Program-made: the position numbers and the translations under genes
The notes under the pieces: model-generated
The model's database searches: none
Told to the model about the DNA's origin: nothing
What the model saw: only the letters and a program-made list of their open reading frames with translations
From: Ignavibacteriaceae bacterium
GTDB taxonomy: Bacteria; Bacteroidota; Ignavibacteria; Ignavibacteriales; Ignavibacteriaceae
Assembly: GCA_013388515.1 (NCBI GenBank)
Contig: JACAFC010000146.1
Coordinates: forward strand, 1-34,048
DNA: 34,048 nt
Reading direction: 5' to 3'
Part shown: positions 1-8,938 of the stretch, in pieces
Layout of the letters: the number at the start of each line of letters is the position of its first letter
How positions within the stretch are numbered: position 1 is the first letter of the stretch

Positions 1-525
1 ACGGACTCTAAGTGATAAATCAACAATATTTTCAGGAAATATTACTTCTAATGGTAAATCTTCGGCCGTTCCTATTTTATTTATGTTCATAAAAAGTGCT
101 TTTTTAGGATCAAGCCCAAGGTTTTTAAAATAAAATTTTTGAATATAGTAATAGAAGCTATTATGCTGAGCGACATCAATTGGATAAAATTCATCGATTT
201 GCACAAAACGCAGCTTATCCATTTTGGGTTTGGAAGAATTATTTATTCCAACGGTTTTAAGTTCGTCGTGAATTTCCTTTTTATCCCAATTCTTTAATAT
301 ATGATAAACCCATTTAATAAAATGTTCAGGAGTTTTACCAGTTGGCAGAGAGATAACACCTTCAGGATTCTGTTGAACCCATTCAATAAATCTAAGTGCC
401 GTTAACTTTCCTAATTCTGGAAAATTATCAACTTGAATGATTCCAATTTTTTCGGTTGGGGGATAAATTAGTTTTCTGTTTGATTTTTCGAGATAGTATT
501 TCTCAACTGCCGATGTGGTTATCAT
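1..525 (-). CDS. Glucosamine-6-phosphate deaminase/isomerase-like protein (partial)
   Basis: The reading frame starts at ATG 525 on the minus strand and runs off the left edge of the window, so only the first 175 residues are seen. Residues 59-69 (SLPTGKTPEHF) match the phosphate-binding loop of the NagB/6-phosphogluconolactonase fold, and residues 109-115 (QIDEFYP) match its conserved acidic active-site strand. Members of this family convert glucosamine-6-phosphate to fructose-6-phosphate and ammonia in the cytoplasm. About 20 extra residues precede the usual fold start. An AGGATC sequence upstream of the ATG may act as a ribosome binding site. It follows the secreted-protein gene on the same strand after 111 bp, so co-transcription is uncertain. 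The family call is fairly safe; the exact substrate is not, because the C-terminal part is missing. The ROK kinase and MFS sugar transporter at the other end of the window fit an amino-sugar theme, but that link is only inferred. Confidence 0.8.
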   Translation of the reverse strand, partial: MITTSAVEKYYLEKSNRKLIYPPTEKIGIIQVDNFPELGKLTALRFIEWVQQNPEGVISLPTGKTPEHFIKWVYHILKNWDKKEIHDELKTVGINNSSKPKMDKLRFVQIDEFYPIDVAQHNSFYYYIQKFYFKNLGLDPKKALFMNINKIGTAEDLPLEVIFPENIVDLSLRVR

Positions 526-636
526 AGTCTGATCCTACTGAAAGATGTTAAGAGGTGTTAACAATATTTAACGTCAAAATTTATACTCTCAAATATAAGA
601 AATTGCTGCAACTTGGATGTTATTTATGCCTATTAC

Positions 637-2496
637 TTATCGAAGCAGCAGCATTTTTTTGCTTTCTGTATATGACCCCGCAGTAATTTTATAAATGTAA
701 ATTCCACTTGCTAAATCTGAAGCATCAACTTCAATTTCATAATTTCCAGCAGATGTTTGTTCATCTACTAAAGTTCTAATTTCATTTCCCAGAACATCAA
801 ATAATTTAATGCTGACATTGACATCATTCGCTACTGAATATCGAATACTCGTATTGGGATTAAATGGATTAGGATAGTTCTGACAAAGTTCAAATTTTGT
901 TGGAGTTAACTTTGGTTTATTGGCTTCTATAAAACTTTCAGACCCGATATATAATTTGAAATTAGTCATTTTATTTAACGATTTTATTTCGATTTCTGCA
1001 TCCTCAGAAATTTTCAATTCATTGTTCAAGTATTTATCAACCAAATAAATTTGCTTGTCTCTAAAGTTAGAAACACCCTGTACTTTCAAAGTCAAATTTC
1101 TTCCACTTGTATTTTTAATTTCCAAGTCATATTCCTGTCCATCTCCTATTTCTGTTCGACTATCTCTCATTAAAAATTTATGGTTTGTTGAAAGTTTTTC
1201 GTTGTGAATTACGATTCTTGCTTCTTCAAAATCACCTGGCGGGGCAAAATAATCCAGTACATCAAAATCGCTTGAAGATGTTTTATCAAATGAAATTGAG
1301 ACCTCTGATTTTACGTGTTCGTCTTGATCCAAAGTCAGCTTTAGTTCTTTATCACTTGAGACTTTTAGATAAACATCTTCAGCAGTTTTGGCAAGTATGC
1401 CGCTTGGATCATACGGAATTTTTAAACTGCTTAGGCTATTAGTGTTATTAAAGTAATAACCTTTGTATGGGATGAACGTGTTTGGGTTAGTCCAAGAACC
1501 ATTCCAATCATAAATAACTGCGTTGCCAGCTAATCCATTTACAGACTGAACCGTAGTCCACGACGTGCTCCTTTCAAACGGATTTGAAATAATGTTCCAG
1601 CCTGGATTTAATGGAATAGAATAAGTATTGTCAAGATCTAATGAAACAGAGTTTACCACTGTGTTAATACTAACACTATTTTTGCTTAGCAGCCAAAAAC
1701 CATTTCCTGGTTGAAAATTAAAAGCAGTTGATCCGGCACTGTATTCCACTAAATAATTTGTAGAAGCTCCATTATCATAAAAAGCGTTCCAGTCTGTTTT
1801 TTGAGTTCCAGGTACTGACAAAGGATGATTAATATCTCCTGGAAGTGATACCATTCGGTAACTGCTTGAGTGAGTAATATCACTAAAACTAAAAGTTTTG
1901 CTTACAGTTACTAATAAAGGATATGCCTGATAAGTATAAAGTTGGAATAAATCTAAACCGATAAAATTTGCATTTGTGTTAGCATCCTGCAGATAATATC
2001 TTACCGCAAATCTGATTGTGCTTGTAGTATTAAAAATAACATAAAATCCTTGCCACCCAAGCTTACTCACTAAAAATCTTCCAAGAGAAACAAAATCACT
2101 GGGTGAAGTTCCCCCAGTAACTGAAATCAAAATATGAATAGAATCATCAAAAGTAGATCCACTTGGTGAACGAGCAAAAAAAGAAAGACTGTCGCCAGCT
2201 ATTACATTTATGGCTGGTGAAATTAACCATTGATCCACAACATCGTTTAAATTTGCTCCATTATAATTGGAACCTACGTAACCCGAATCGGGACCTTCAA
2301 GACTTGTGAACACACTTGGTTTTCCCTGAAACCACGGAGGGTCAAATCCACCCCCATCCTGATCTAGAATTACCCAGCCTCTTGCCTGTAATCCCGCGGC
2401 CGAATTATCTCCATTCATTCGATCTTCAAATTTCAGAATCTGGGAATAAACATTTAGAGAGAATATTATAATAAGTATTAGCAGCTGCTTTATCAT
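637..2496 (-). CDS. Secreted choice-of-anchor J-like protein with T9SS sorting domain
   Basis: This 619-residue protein begins with a Sec signal peptide (MIKQLLILIIIFSLNVYSQ). Residues about 20-190 look like the 'choice-of-anchor J'/cleaved-adhesin beta-sandwich: it opens with FEDRMNG, contains DQWLISPAI, and has a glycine-rich core. A middle beta-rich region (about 200-530) has no family I can name. The last 80 or so residues form a Por-type C-terminal sorting domain opened by QNYPNPFNP and ending in KKMLLLR, which targets proteins through the type IX secretion system to the cell surface or medium. It is therefore probably a surface or secreted adhesin or structural protein. It lies 110 bp downstream of the caspase gene, on the same strand, and may be read from the same operon or from its own promoter. 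The motif style is what places the organism near the Ignavibacteria. Confidence 0.85.
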   Translation of the reverse strand: MIKQLLILIIIFSLNVYSQILKFEDRMNGDNSAAGLQARGWVILDQDGGGFDPPWFQGKPSVFTSLEGPDSGYVGSNYNGANLNDVVDQWLISPAINVIAGDSLSFFARSPSGSTFDDSIHILISVTGGTSPSDFVSLGRFLVSKLGWQGFYVIFNTTSTIRFAVRYYLQDANTNANFIGLDLFQLYTYQAYPLLVTVSKTFSFSDITHSSSYRMVSLPGDINHPLSVPGTQKTDWNAFYDNGASTNYLVEYSAGSTAFNFQPGNGFWLLSKNSVSINTVVNSVSLDLDNTYSIPLNPGWNIISNPFERSTSWTTVQSVNGLAGNAVIYDWNGSWTNPNTFIPYKGYYFNNTNSLSSLKIPYDPSGILAKTAEDVYLKVSSDKELKLTLDQDEHVKSEVSISFDKTSSSDFDVLDYFAPPGDFEEARIVIHNEKLSTNHKFLMRDSRTEIGDGQEYDLEIKNTSGRNLTLKVQGVSNFRDKQIYLVDKYLNNELKISEDAEIEIKSLNKMTNFKLYIGSESFIEANKPKLTPTKFELCQNYPNPFNPNTSIRYSVANDVNVSIKLFDVLGNEIRTLVDEQTSAGNYEIEVDASDLASGIYIYKITAGSYTESKKMLLLR

Positions 2497-2606
2497 TTTA
2501 AAACCTTTTCATTTAATTTTTTTCAATCAGGAGAACCAGAAATTTGAGCTCATACTTTGGAGAAAAAAATCTTTGCTTCCACATTTCAGCACGTTTATTC
2601 ACTTCA

Positions 2607-4076
2607 TCATTCTTTTTTAATAAAAATAAATTGTCCGCCTTCATCATTTGTATCTCTTATAACTTGAAGCATAGGAGTTTGTTCTGAATTATTAGTGACT
2701 GCAATTCTAAACTCGTTGAAAAGTTGATTTGCGTCAAAATACTTTTTATCGTTTTCTTCCAATGCCTTAAGTAAATAATATGTAAAAATTGAATGATCAT
2801 TATATCCGGCATCACTTACTTCCTCAACACCTCCTGAGGTTAAAGCTAACCTAGATTGTTTGCGATAAACCTCGCGATAATACTTTTCCATGTTATTAGG
2901 ATCAAACTTAATACTTTCAGTTTTTGACCCTCTGAAAATATCACCTGCAAAACATGCATCTGTAATTAATAGAGTATGTTTTGCAGGAATACCGCCAACA
3001 AATGTTTTAACATCATTATTAGATATATAATCAGCTACGGAATTAGATTGAGCATCGACTGGTACCCAGTATCCTTTATTCAATCCTTTATTAAATTGAC
3101 CGTGTCCAGCATAAAATATAAGAACATTATCGTCCTTAGTCGTGTTGTCTGCAAGCCACTCAAACTTATGAATAATATTTCTTCTTGTTGCCTGTTCATC
3201 TAAAAGCATAAAAACTTCATCGAAATTATATTTGGTTTGGAGTATGTTTGCTAATCCCTCTGCATCATTAACTGCATTTTTAAGAGGCGTCCAATAACCG
3301 CTGTACGAATTAATACCAATGACCAAAGCGAAATATCTGCCTGCAGAGATTACCTCCTCCAGTTTTCGTGTTATAAAAAATGTATCAACGCTGGCGTTGA
3401 ACTTATTGTCCACGGCTTTCACAATAATAGGATTGTCCCCTATCTGAAGATTCAGATTTGTAGAGAAATCACCTTTTGTTGTAAGCTTAGCTTTTTGATT
3501 ATTTACAATTACTTCTAATACTCCATTGGGATCAGTTGCTTTTCCTTTAATTGTAACTAATTCAGATTTCCGGATAATTTTTATCCCCCTTTGAACTTGA
3601 GGATCAGTAATTACAATTGATGGTCCTTCTTGATCTAAATTTGCCAGAACTCGAAATATTACTTCAGAGGAAACATCTTTTTGATTAGTTGCTCTCACAA
3701 CAATCAGATTTTCCCCGCTTGTTAACTGAACGTTGGAAAAGAATAAATTATCTTTCAACAAAGTAGCATCATTATTATTAACAGTTATTTCTTTTACACC
3801 TCTGGCGTTAAAAACTTTTCCCCGAACGGTTATGCTGCTTTCTTTATGCTTAACCTCATTAGATTTGGGAATACTGGGATCCAAAATTGTAATCTTAGGT
3901 GCTGGTATTATCTCTTCTTTTTCTTTTTTAGGTTGAATTTCCTCTTTCTTTATTTCTTCTTTTTTCGGCTGCTCTTTCTTAGGAATAAGCCTCCCGGGTT
4001 TGGTAGAACCGCTCAATTGAGCAAAAATTGGTTGATAAAAAATCAAACAAGACAGGAGAATAATAATTTTCTTCAT
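2607..4076 (-). CDS. Exported caspase-family (C14) peptidase with Ig-like domains
   Basis: The 489-residue protein has a signal peptide (residues 1-20, ending in FAQ), then a Lys/Glu/Pro-rich linker (about 30-60). Two Ig-like beta domains of the kind often seen in bacterial surface proteins follow (about 61-145 and 151-235; each has a 'GxxxNxxGVxEIxVNN' pattern). A caspase-like domain covers about 246-489. The catalytic dyad is visible: His325 in FYAGHGQ and Cys375 in ITDACFAG. Bacterial members (metacaspases/orthocaspases) cleave after basic or acidic residues; specificity cannot be read here. It is the last gene of the tight six-gene operon, 21 bp after the small anchored protein. The signal peptide implies action in the periplasm or at the surface, which is unusual compared with cytoplasmic caspases of defence systems. 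The family call is firm; the biological role is unknown. Confidence 0.9.
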   Translation of the reverse strand: MKKIIILLSCLIFYQPIFAQLSGSTKPGRLIPKKEQPKKEEIKKEEIQPKKEKEEIIPAPKITILDPSIPKSNEVKHKESSITVRGKVFNARGVKEITVNNNDATLLKDNLFFSNVQLTSGENLIVVRATNQKDVSSEVIFRVLANLDQEGPSIVITDPQVQRGIKIIRKSELVTIKGKATDPNGVLEVIVNNQKAKLTTKGDFSTNLNLQIGDNPIIVKAVDNKFNASVDTFFITRKLEEVISAGRYFALVIGINSYSGYWTPLKNAVNDAEGLANILQTKYNFDEVFMLLDEQATRRNIIHKFEWLADNTTKDDNVLIFYAGHGQFNKGLNKGYWVPVDAQSNSVADYISNNDVKTFVGGIPAKHTLLITDACFAGDIFRGSKTESIKFDPNNMEKYYREVYRKQSRLALTSGGVEEVSDAGYNDHSIFTYYLLKALEENDKKYFDANQLFNEFRIAVTNNSEQTPMLQVIRDTNDEGGQFIFIKKE

Positions 4077-4097
4077 CTTAATAATTCCTCATAATTT

Positions 4098-4592
4098 TTA
4101 TGGTCTAACAGGAGGAGTAGGAAATCCGCCGGTAGCTGGTGCATTTGAGGATGTATTGTCTTTTTTGCCAAGAAGCAAAATTGCTGCTGTACCGCCTGCA
4201 ACGGCTGCTCCTCCAGCAAATACATACCATGGAATTCCTCCACTCGATATTTCACTTGCGGTTACATCAAAATAGTAATCTTCACCTTCCAGCATAGATT
4301 CTTCTTCCGAACTTAATTCCCAGACAATTTTACATTTTTTACCAGAGAACTTTCCTTCACCAATATCACCGGATAATTTTTCGGGAACTATTGCAAACTC
4401 TGAGTCACTCGTCCGCTTTAGCACAATACTAACATCATACTCTTTAGAATTATCTCCAGAGAATTCATAAAAAATAAAAATTTTACCATCCGAATAATCA
4501 AAGCTTGCTTGAATTTTTTGTTGAGCAAAATTTGCCTGGTCCGCAAAAATCAAAACAAAAAATAACAGAATAGTAACAGGGAATTTTGGCAT
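4098..4592 (-). CDS. Small exported beta-domain protein with C-terminal membrane anchor
   Basis: I do not recognise a named family for this 164-residue protein. It starts with a signal peptide (MPKFPVTILLFFVLIFADQANFAQ). Residues about 27-120 form a beta-rich domain with the pattern GDIGEG...KCKIVWEL...DYYFDV, which resembles an Ig-like domain found in front of sulfatase-modifying-factor-like domains in Bacteroidota. Residues about 122-142 (IPWYVFAGGAAVAGGTAAILL) are a glycine/alanine-rich transmembrane segment followed by GKK and a Pro/Gly-rich tail. It lies between the C1 peptidase gene (28 bp) and the caspase gene (21 bp), so it is probably co-expressed and may act as a membrane-tethered partner or scaffold for the two peptidases. 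That role is inferred only from position and topology. Confidence 0.75.
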   Translation of the reverse strand: MPKFPVTILLFFVLIFADQANFAQQKIQASFDYSDGKIFIFYEFSGDNSKEYDVSIVLKRTSDSEFAIVPEKLSGDIGEGKFSGKKCKIVWELSSEEESMLEGEDYYFDVTASEISSGGIPWYVFAGGAAVAGGTAAILLLGKKDNTSSNAPATGGFPTPPVRP

Positions 4593-4620
4593 AACTAATA
4601 CTCCAATTTTCTAAATCTAT

Positions 4621-5982
4621 TTACATGTGACTAATTTCGATTAGAACAGGGACAACAGTTTTTCCTTTACTTCGTGCATTAAAACTTATTACATCTGAAG
4701 ATTTGAAATCGATATTCTTGATATTTATCATTTTTTCACCTAAAACTTTTTTAATACGCTGCCACATCGATCCTTTTGTTTTTTCAATCTTTTTCATGAT
4801 TTCCTGAACATCAAGCATTTCCTTTGAATACAGAAAACAGTAGTATGAAAGTCCGGGAGTATCATCCAACATATTCAGGCTTTCTTCATCGGGTATTGCT
4901 ACATTATTTTGCCTGTAAGGTAAATAAGCAACCATTCTATCATCAAAAGGGAAAATACGATAGGTTTTAAAGGTTAAATCAGAACTAAAAGCATAAACGT
5001 AGGCAGGTTCATTATTAGAAATTCGTAATTCAAATAATGTTCCTGAATAATAAGGATTTTCCATCGTGAAGTATTCACCATTGAACTTTGCTTTCATAGG
5101 AAACCCATTGCTCTCACGGAATTGTAAAGTTCCGGAAAGATCAGGGATATTAGGATCAGGCATGGATTTATCAATCATCTCAAAGGCATACTTACAGAAA
5201 TACTCAAAGTCAGTGTATCTTACCCAAGCAAAACCATTTTTGCCCCAAAATGTGCCCCAGCTGTTGATAAGTTCAAAAGCCCCGCCAAAACGGTTATCAT
5301 CGTAACCTACAACCGTAATTCCATGCCCTCTTCCCCAATTTTTGTATTCGTCTTCTTTAGGAACCCAAAATTCACCGGCATAACTAAATGAAGGCGGACA
5401 GTCTATCGCAATCACAACAGGATGCCCCTCGGCTATACTTTTTTTAACATACTTTGTTTTTTCATCTGTTCTTGCAGATGCTACTTCTCTGTATTCAATT
5501 ATTCTATAGTTTACAGCTTTCACTTTATCCAAAGCAGTTACTTCCCGGTCGCAGTCATAACCAAAATCATTAAGTTTGGCAGCACCTTGATTGCGTACAA
5601 CATCAAGTGCATCGATGAGAGATGTTCCACCATCGCAGCCTTTTGTCATTCTGATTTGGTTATACACAAATGAAGGTGAAAATGTATTATTATCAACTTC
5701 TTTCCCAGTCCAATCATTTCTAATTGCTTCGAGTATAGTTCTACCTGCATATGCCGTGGACCACCCAGCACATGTACCAAACGGACCTTGATTACCCGGA
5801 GTTGGCGCGTTCTTTTTTAGTGAAGCTGATTCAGGAAGATTACTGTAATCTCCACGCATTAGCGGGGCAGCTGTAGGGCTGTTTGCATACAGGCTGTCGT
5901 CTAATAATAATCCCAGACCAAATTCTTGTGGGTAGAGATTAATAAGAGCTGCAAAGGTCAAAATGATAATTGTAAACTTCAT
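4621..5982 (-). CDS. Exported papain-like (C1) cysteine peptidase with DUF4384-like tail
   Basis: The 453-residue protein has a signal peptide (about 1-18) and a C1A peptidase domain (about 47-270). The full active site is visible: oxyanion Gln65 and nucleophile Cys71 in NQGPFGTCAGWS, His220 in GRGHGITVVGY, and Asn240 in LINSWGTFWG. No obvious inhibitory propeptide precedes the domain; only about 30 residues lie between the signal peptide and the catalytic core. The C-terminal region (about 283-395) has the look of a DUF4384 domain, with EPAYVYAFSSD followed by RIFPFDD and a PGLSYYCFLYS strand; this assignment is by pattern only. It lies 10 bp after the FecR-like gene and 28 bp before the small anchored protein. 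The protein should hydrolyse peptide bonds in the periplasm or at the surface. Substrate unknown. Confidence 0.88.
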   Translation of the reverse strand: MKFTIIILTFAALINLYPQEFGLGLLLDDSLYANSPTAAPLMRGDYSNLPESASLKKNAPTPGNQGPFGTCAGWSTAYAGRTILEAIRNDWTGKEVDNNTFSPSFVYNQIRMTKGCDGGTSLIDALDVVRNQGAAKLNDFGYDCDREVTALDKVKAVNYRIIEYREVASARTDEKTKYVKKSIAEGHPVVIAIDCPPSFSYAGEFWVPKEDEYKNWGRGHGITVVGYDDNRFGGAFELINSWGTFWGKNGFAWVRYTDFEYFCKYAFEMIDKSMPDPNIPDLSGTLQFRESNGFPMKAKFNGEYFTMENPYYSGTLFELRISNNEPAYVYAFSSDLTFKTYRIFPFDDRMVAYLPYRQNNVAIPDEESLNMLDDTPGLSYYCFLYSKEMLDVQEIMKKIEKTKGSMWQRIKKVLGEKMINIKNIDFKSSDVISFNARSKGKTVVPVLIEISHM

Positions 5983-5992
5983 TTAATTCTCT

Positions 5993-6940
5993 TCAATCTG
6001 TATCTTCATCTTTTAAGAGTTCTGAAACAAGCGTGTACAATTTTTGCTTAATAAGAAATTTTGCAAACACCTTTTTTAATTCTTCAGATTCAGGAATAAG
6101 TAAAATTGCAGATTTGTATTGATCCAATGCATCGTTGTTAAGATTATTATTCTCGTAGTATTTGCCAAGTGCAAATTGATTAAGCGGCGTTCTATTTGAA
6201 GTCAACTCATTATTTAATAATTCTACGCTATCACTTATTGCATTCTTTTCTTGTTCAGTTAATAGTGAAAATGAATTGGTATCAGATACTACTTCTGGAT
6301 TATCTGCATCGAATACATACCAATAGTAAAGTTTGCCTTTATTTAATTTTAACTTTTCAGAATCAAAAGAATAAACAGTGTCCTCAGTTATATCCATAAA
6401 GATGGCAGCTTTATCAGAATTAATTATGCTTAATACATATTTACTGCTGTACGGATATGTATACCACTTTATTAATATTTCAGTTTCCGAAAATGCTGTA
6501 AATGCTGGAATGCCGCTCTCGATATGATTTGGTTTTACCCTAACAACTGCAGCAAATGTTTTCATTTCTTTCTTTTCGGATTTATTTGTCATCATTTCTT
6601 GAACAATAAAATCCGTAAACTTCTTTCCTAAAGAAGTCTGCGAGTTATTAAGTCTGCTCTCTATTTCCCGAACTCTACTGGTTCCTTCATCCAAAACTTC
6701 AATTGTTTTTCCGTGTGAAGACATTAGGACTAGATAGCCATTTTTTTCTAACAGAAGCTCATCTTCCATTTTTAATACTTCCCCAGTTCTCAAAGTTTTC
6801 CAGGTACTACTTGAGCTGTTTTTATAACTTACTTTGCCTGAGATGGTTAAAACTTTAAAAGAATTTTGCTGTGCCAATAACATCCATATCAATGGGCTGA
6901 TTATCAAAGCAATTAATATTTTCGATAAAAGCTTGTTCAT
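5993..6940 (-). CDS. FecR-like domain and TPR protein, exported
   Basis: The 315-residue protein has an N-terminal hydrophobic signal or anchor (MNKLLSKILIALIISPLIWMLLAQ). Residues about 28-90 (FKVLTISGKVSYKN...TLRTGEVLKMEDELLLEKNGYLVLMSSHGK) follow the FecR pattern, a periplasmic beta domain with a 'G.v..g..w..l..G..l...d.l.t...' layout. A beta-rich middle region (about 140-230) contains a fibronectin-III-like strand pattern (TEILIKWYTYPYSSKYVLSI). The C-terminus (about 250-310) holds at least one TPR-like helix pair (NQFALGKYYENNNLNNDALDQ... is the first helix pair). It lies 15 bp after the S9 peptidase gene and 10 bp before the C1 peptidase gene, in the same operon. A scaffold or signal-sensing role next to the CHASE2 sensor is an inference. 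Confidence 0.7.
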   Translation of the reverse strand: MNKLLSKILIALIISPLIWMLLAQQNSFKVLTISGKVSYKNSSSSTWKTLRTGEVLKMEDELLLEKNGYLVLMSSHGKTIEVLDEGTSRVREIESRLNNSQTSLGKKFTDFIVQEMMTNKSEKKEMKTFAAVVRVKPNHIESGIPAFTAFSETEILIKWYTYPYSSKYVLSIINSDKAAIFMDITEDTVYSFDSEKLKLNKGKLYYWYVFDADNPEVVSDTNSFSLLTEQEKNAISDSVELLNNELTSNRTPLNQFALGKYYENNNLNNDALDQYKSAILLIPESEELKKVFAKFLIKQKLYTLVSELLKDEDTD

Positions 6941-6955
6941 CTAAGGTAAAATTGT

Positions 6956-8902
6956 TTACTTCAACAGAAATTTCTCATAAAATAAAACTTCTGAATACAA
7001 ATAATAATCACGGTTAGTTTTTTTCCTAAAACCATGACCTTCATCTTTTGCTAAAAGATACCACACGTCTCCGCCGCTGCTTCTTACAGCATCTACAATT
7101 TGCCTTGCTTCAGTGTGTGGTACCCGAGGATCATTCAAGCCCTGCACTACAAACAATGGTTTGGTTATCTTGCTAGCATTAGTTGTTGGAGAAATTTTAT
7201 TTAGATATTCCCTCATCTGCGGATCTCGCTCATCGCCGTACTCAACTCTTCTTAAATCTCTTCTGTAATCTTGCGTATTTTGAAGAAAAGTTACAAAGTT
7301 GCTTATACCAACAATATCAACTCCGCATTTTAAGCGATCATTAAAATTGAACATTGAGGAAAGTACCATGTAACCTCCATAAGAACCGCCAGACACGGCA
7401 ACGCGCTTAGCATCAAAATCGGGCTGCTTCTCAATCCAGTCTAAAAGTTTTCCAATATCTTTCACCGTTTCTTCTCTTTTGTATCCATTGTCTAAAAGTA
7501 AATATGATTTCCCATAACCAGATGAACCTCTTACATTGGGTTCGATTACCGCTATTCCCATTTCATTAACATAATATTGGTTGATAGGATTGAAGTAAGG
7601 TTGTGCTTGACTTTCAGGCCCTCCGTGAATATCGATGATTACTGGAAACGGACCATTTCCTTTCGGTTTATAAACAAATGCCGGAATTGTACGTGTTACT
7701 CCATCAACAGAATCAAAGGTTTCAAAGTGAATAAGTTCAGGTGTAACAAAGTTACTTGTATTCAATCCTCCAACTTCACTAAATGTCCACCGTTCTAAAG
7801 AATAATCGCTTATATTCATTGTGAATACATCACCAGGGTTCTGCGAGGTGTTGATTACCATTGCTAACTTTTTTCCATCAGAATGGAATGAAAGCCCGTA
7901 AACTTGACCCATTGGCAAACCTGGTACTTGCTCATAAAGCATTGAATTAGTATTTAATAAATAAAGCTTGGTTAAACCATCTTCGTTTGCAGTAAATGCC
8001 AGCATATCACCTCTGTCAGATAATTCAACCTCTTCGATATCCCAGTTTAGATTCTCCGTAATCACTTTAATCTTCTGAGTAGCAACATCAAAATATCTTA
8101 ATCTTTGGAATTCACTTTTTTCATCAGAAGTGAAAAATATTCCCTTGCCATCTTTAGACCATTTGGCTCCGCCGTAAGCAATTTTCTCAGCAGAAGGATT
8201 TACCTGAGTTAGTGCTTTGGTCTTAATGTCGAAGATGTACGGATAACTTTCATTAGCAGATACATATTTACCTAATAGCAGTTTACTATCATCCGGCGAC
8301 CAATCGGATACACCCCATGATCCTTCAACTTGTAAAATCATAGCTGCAGAAGCTGGGTTATTAATTTCGGAGAGATAAATATCATTGTCTTTTCCATTTC
8401 GCTTCGTGCTGGTAAAAACAAACTGATCTCCCTTATTCGACCACACTCCGCCACTATTTCTTGATTTTCCATCAGTCAGCAACGTACTTGTTCCACTATT
8501 CAAATCATATGAAAATATTTGGTAAAATTCTCCTCCACCAACATCTTTAGTGTAAAGAAACATTCTTCGAGAAGGATCCGGATTCATAGTTGCACCTGAA
8601 ACCGGCTCATTAAAAAAGGTTATCTGCTCTCTTGCACCGCCGGGCATCTTTACTTTATGAAATTGAGAAGTTTCTGCAAATCTCGTGGATATTAAAATTC
8701 CTTCATTATTTGGAAGCCAATCCTGAAATGAAGCCGAACGTGTGTTCTGATATTGCGATAAACGATCGATGATTGTTTGTGGTATTTCGGGAATATTCTC
8801 TAAAACAAGATTTCCCACTTCCCGCTTATTTATTTGAGAGAAAAGATCGAAACTAATTGCAACAACAACAATAACTAAAAACTGAAACGACTTACGAAAC
8901 AT
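6956..8902 (-). CDS. S9 family prolyl-oligopeptidase-type serine peptidase
   Basis: The protein is 648 residues from the chosen start. I chose ATG 8902 rather than ATG 8914 because a GGAG ribosome binding site lies six bases before it and it gives a clean signal peptide (MFRKSFQFLVIVVVAISFDLFSQ). Residues about 60-380 are a beta-propeller made of WD/PD40-like repeats (for example SNKGDQFVFTS, SPDDSKLLLG, SKDGKGIFFTS). Residues about 390-648 are the alpha/beta hydrolase domain with Ser507 in GGSYGGYM, Asp591 in QGLNDPRVP and His623 in EGHGF. Family members cleave short peptides, often dipeptides or acyl-peptides. It is exported. It lies 36 bp after the CHASE2 gene and 15 bp before the FecR-like gene, so it is embedded in the operon rather than a chance neighbour. 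Confidence 0.92.
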   Translation of the reverse strand: MFRKSFQFLVIVVVAISFDLFSQINKREVGNLVLENIPEIPQTIIDRLSQYQNTRSASFQDWLPNNEGILISTRFAETSQFHKVKMPGGAREQITFFNEPVSGATMNPDPSRRMFLYTKDVGGGEFYQIFSYDLNSGTSTLLTDGKSRNSGGVWSNKGDQFVFTSTKRNGKDNDIYLSEINNPASAAMILQVEGSWGVSDWSPDDSKLLLGKYVSANESYPYIFDIKTKALTQVNPSAEKIAYGGAKWSKDGKGIFFTSDEKSEFQRLRYFDVATQKIKVITENLNWDIEEVELSDRGDMLAFTANEDGLTKLYLLNTNSMLYEQVPGLPMGQVYGLSFHSDGKKLAMVINTSQNPGDVFTMNISDYSLERWTFSEVGGLNTSNFVTPELIHFETFDSVDGVTRTIPAFVYKPKGNGPFPVIIDIHGGPESQAQPYFNPINQYYVNEMGIAVIEPNVRGSSGYGKSYLLLDNGYKREETVKDIGKLLDWIEKQPDFDAKRVAVSGGSYGGYMVLSSMFNFNDRLKCGVDIVGISNFVTFLQNTQDYRRDLRRVEYGDERDPQMREYLNKISPTTNASKITKPLFVVQGLNDPRVPHTEARQIVDAVRSSGGDVWYLLAKDEGHGFRKKTNRDYYLYSEVLFYEKFLLK

Positions 8903-8938
8903 ATACTGCTCCATTTTTAATGAACTGAATATTGCAGT

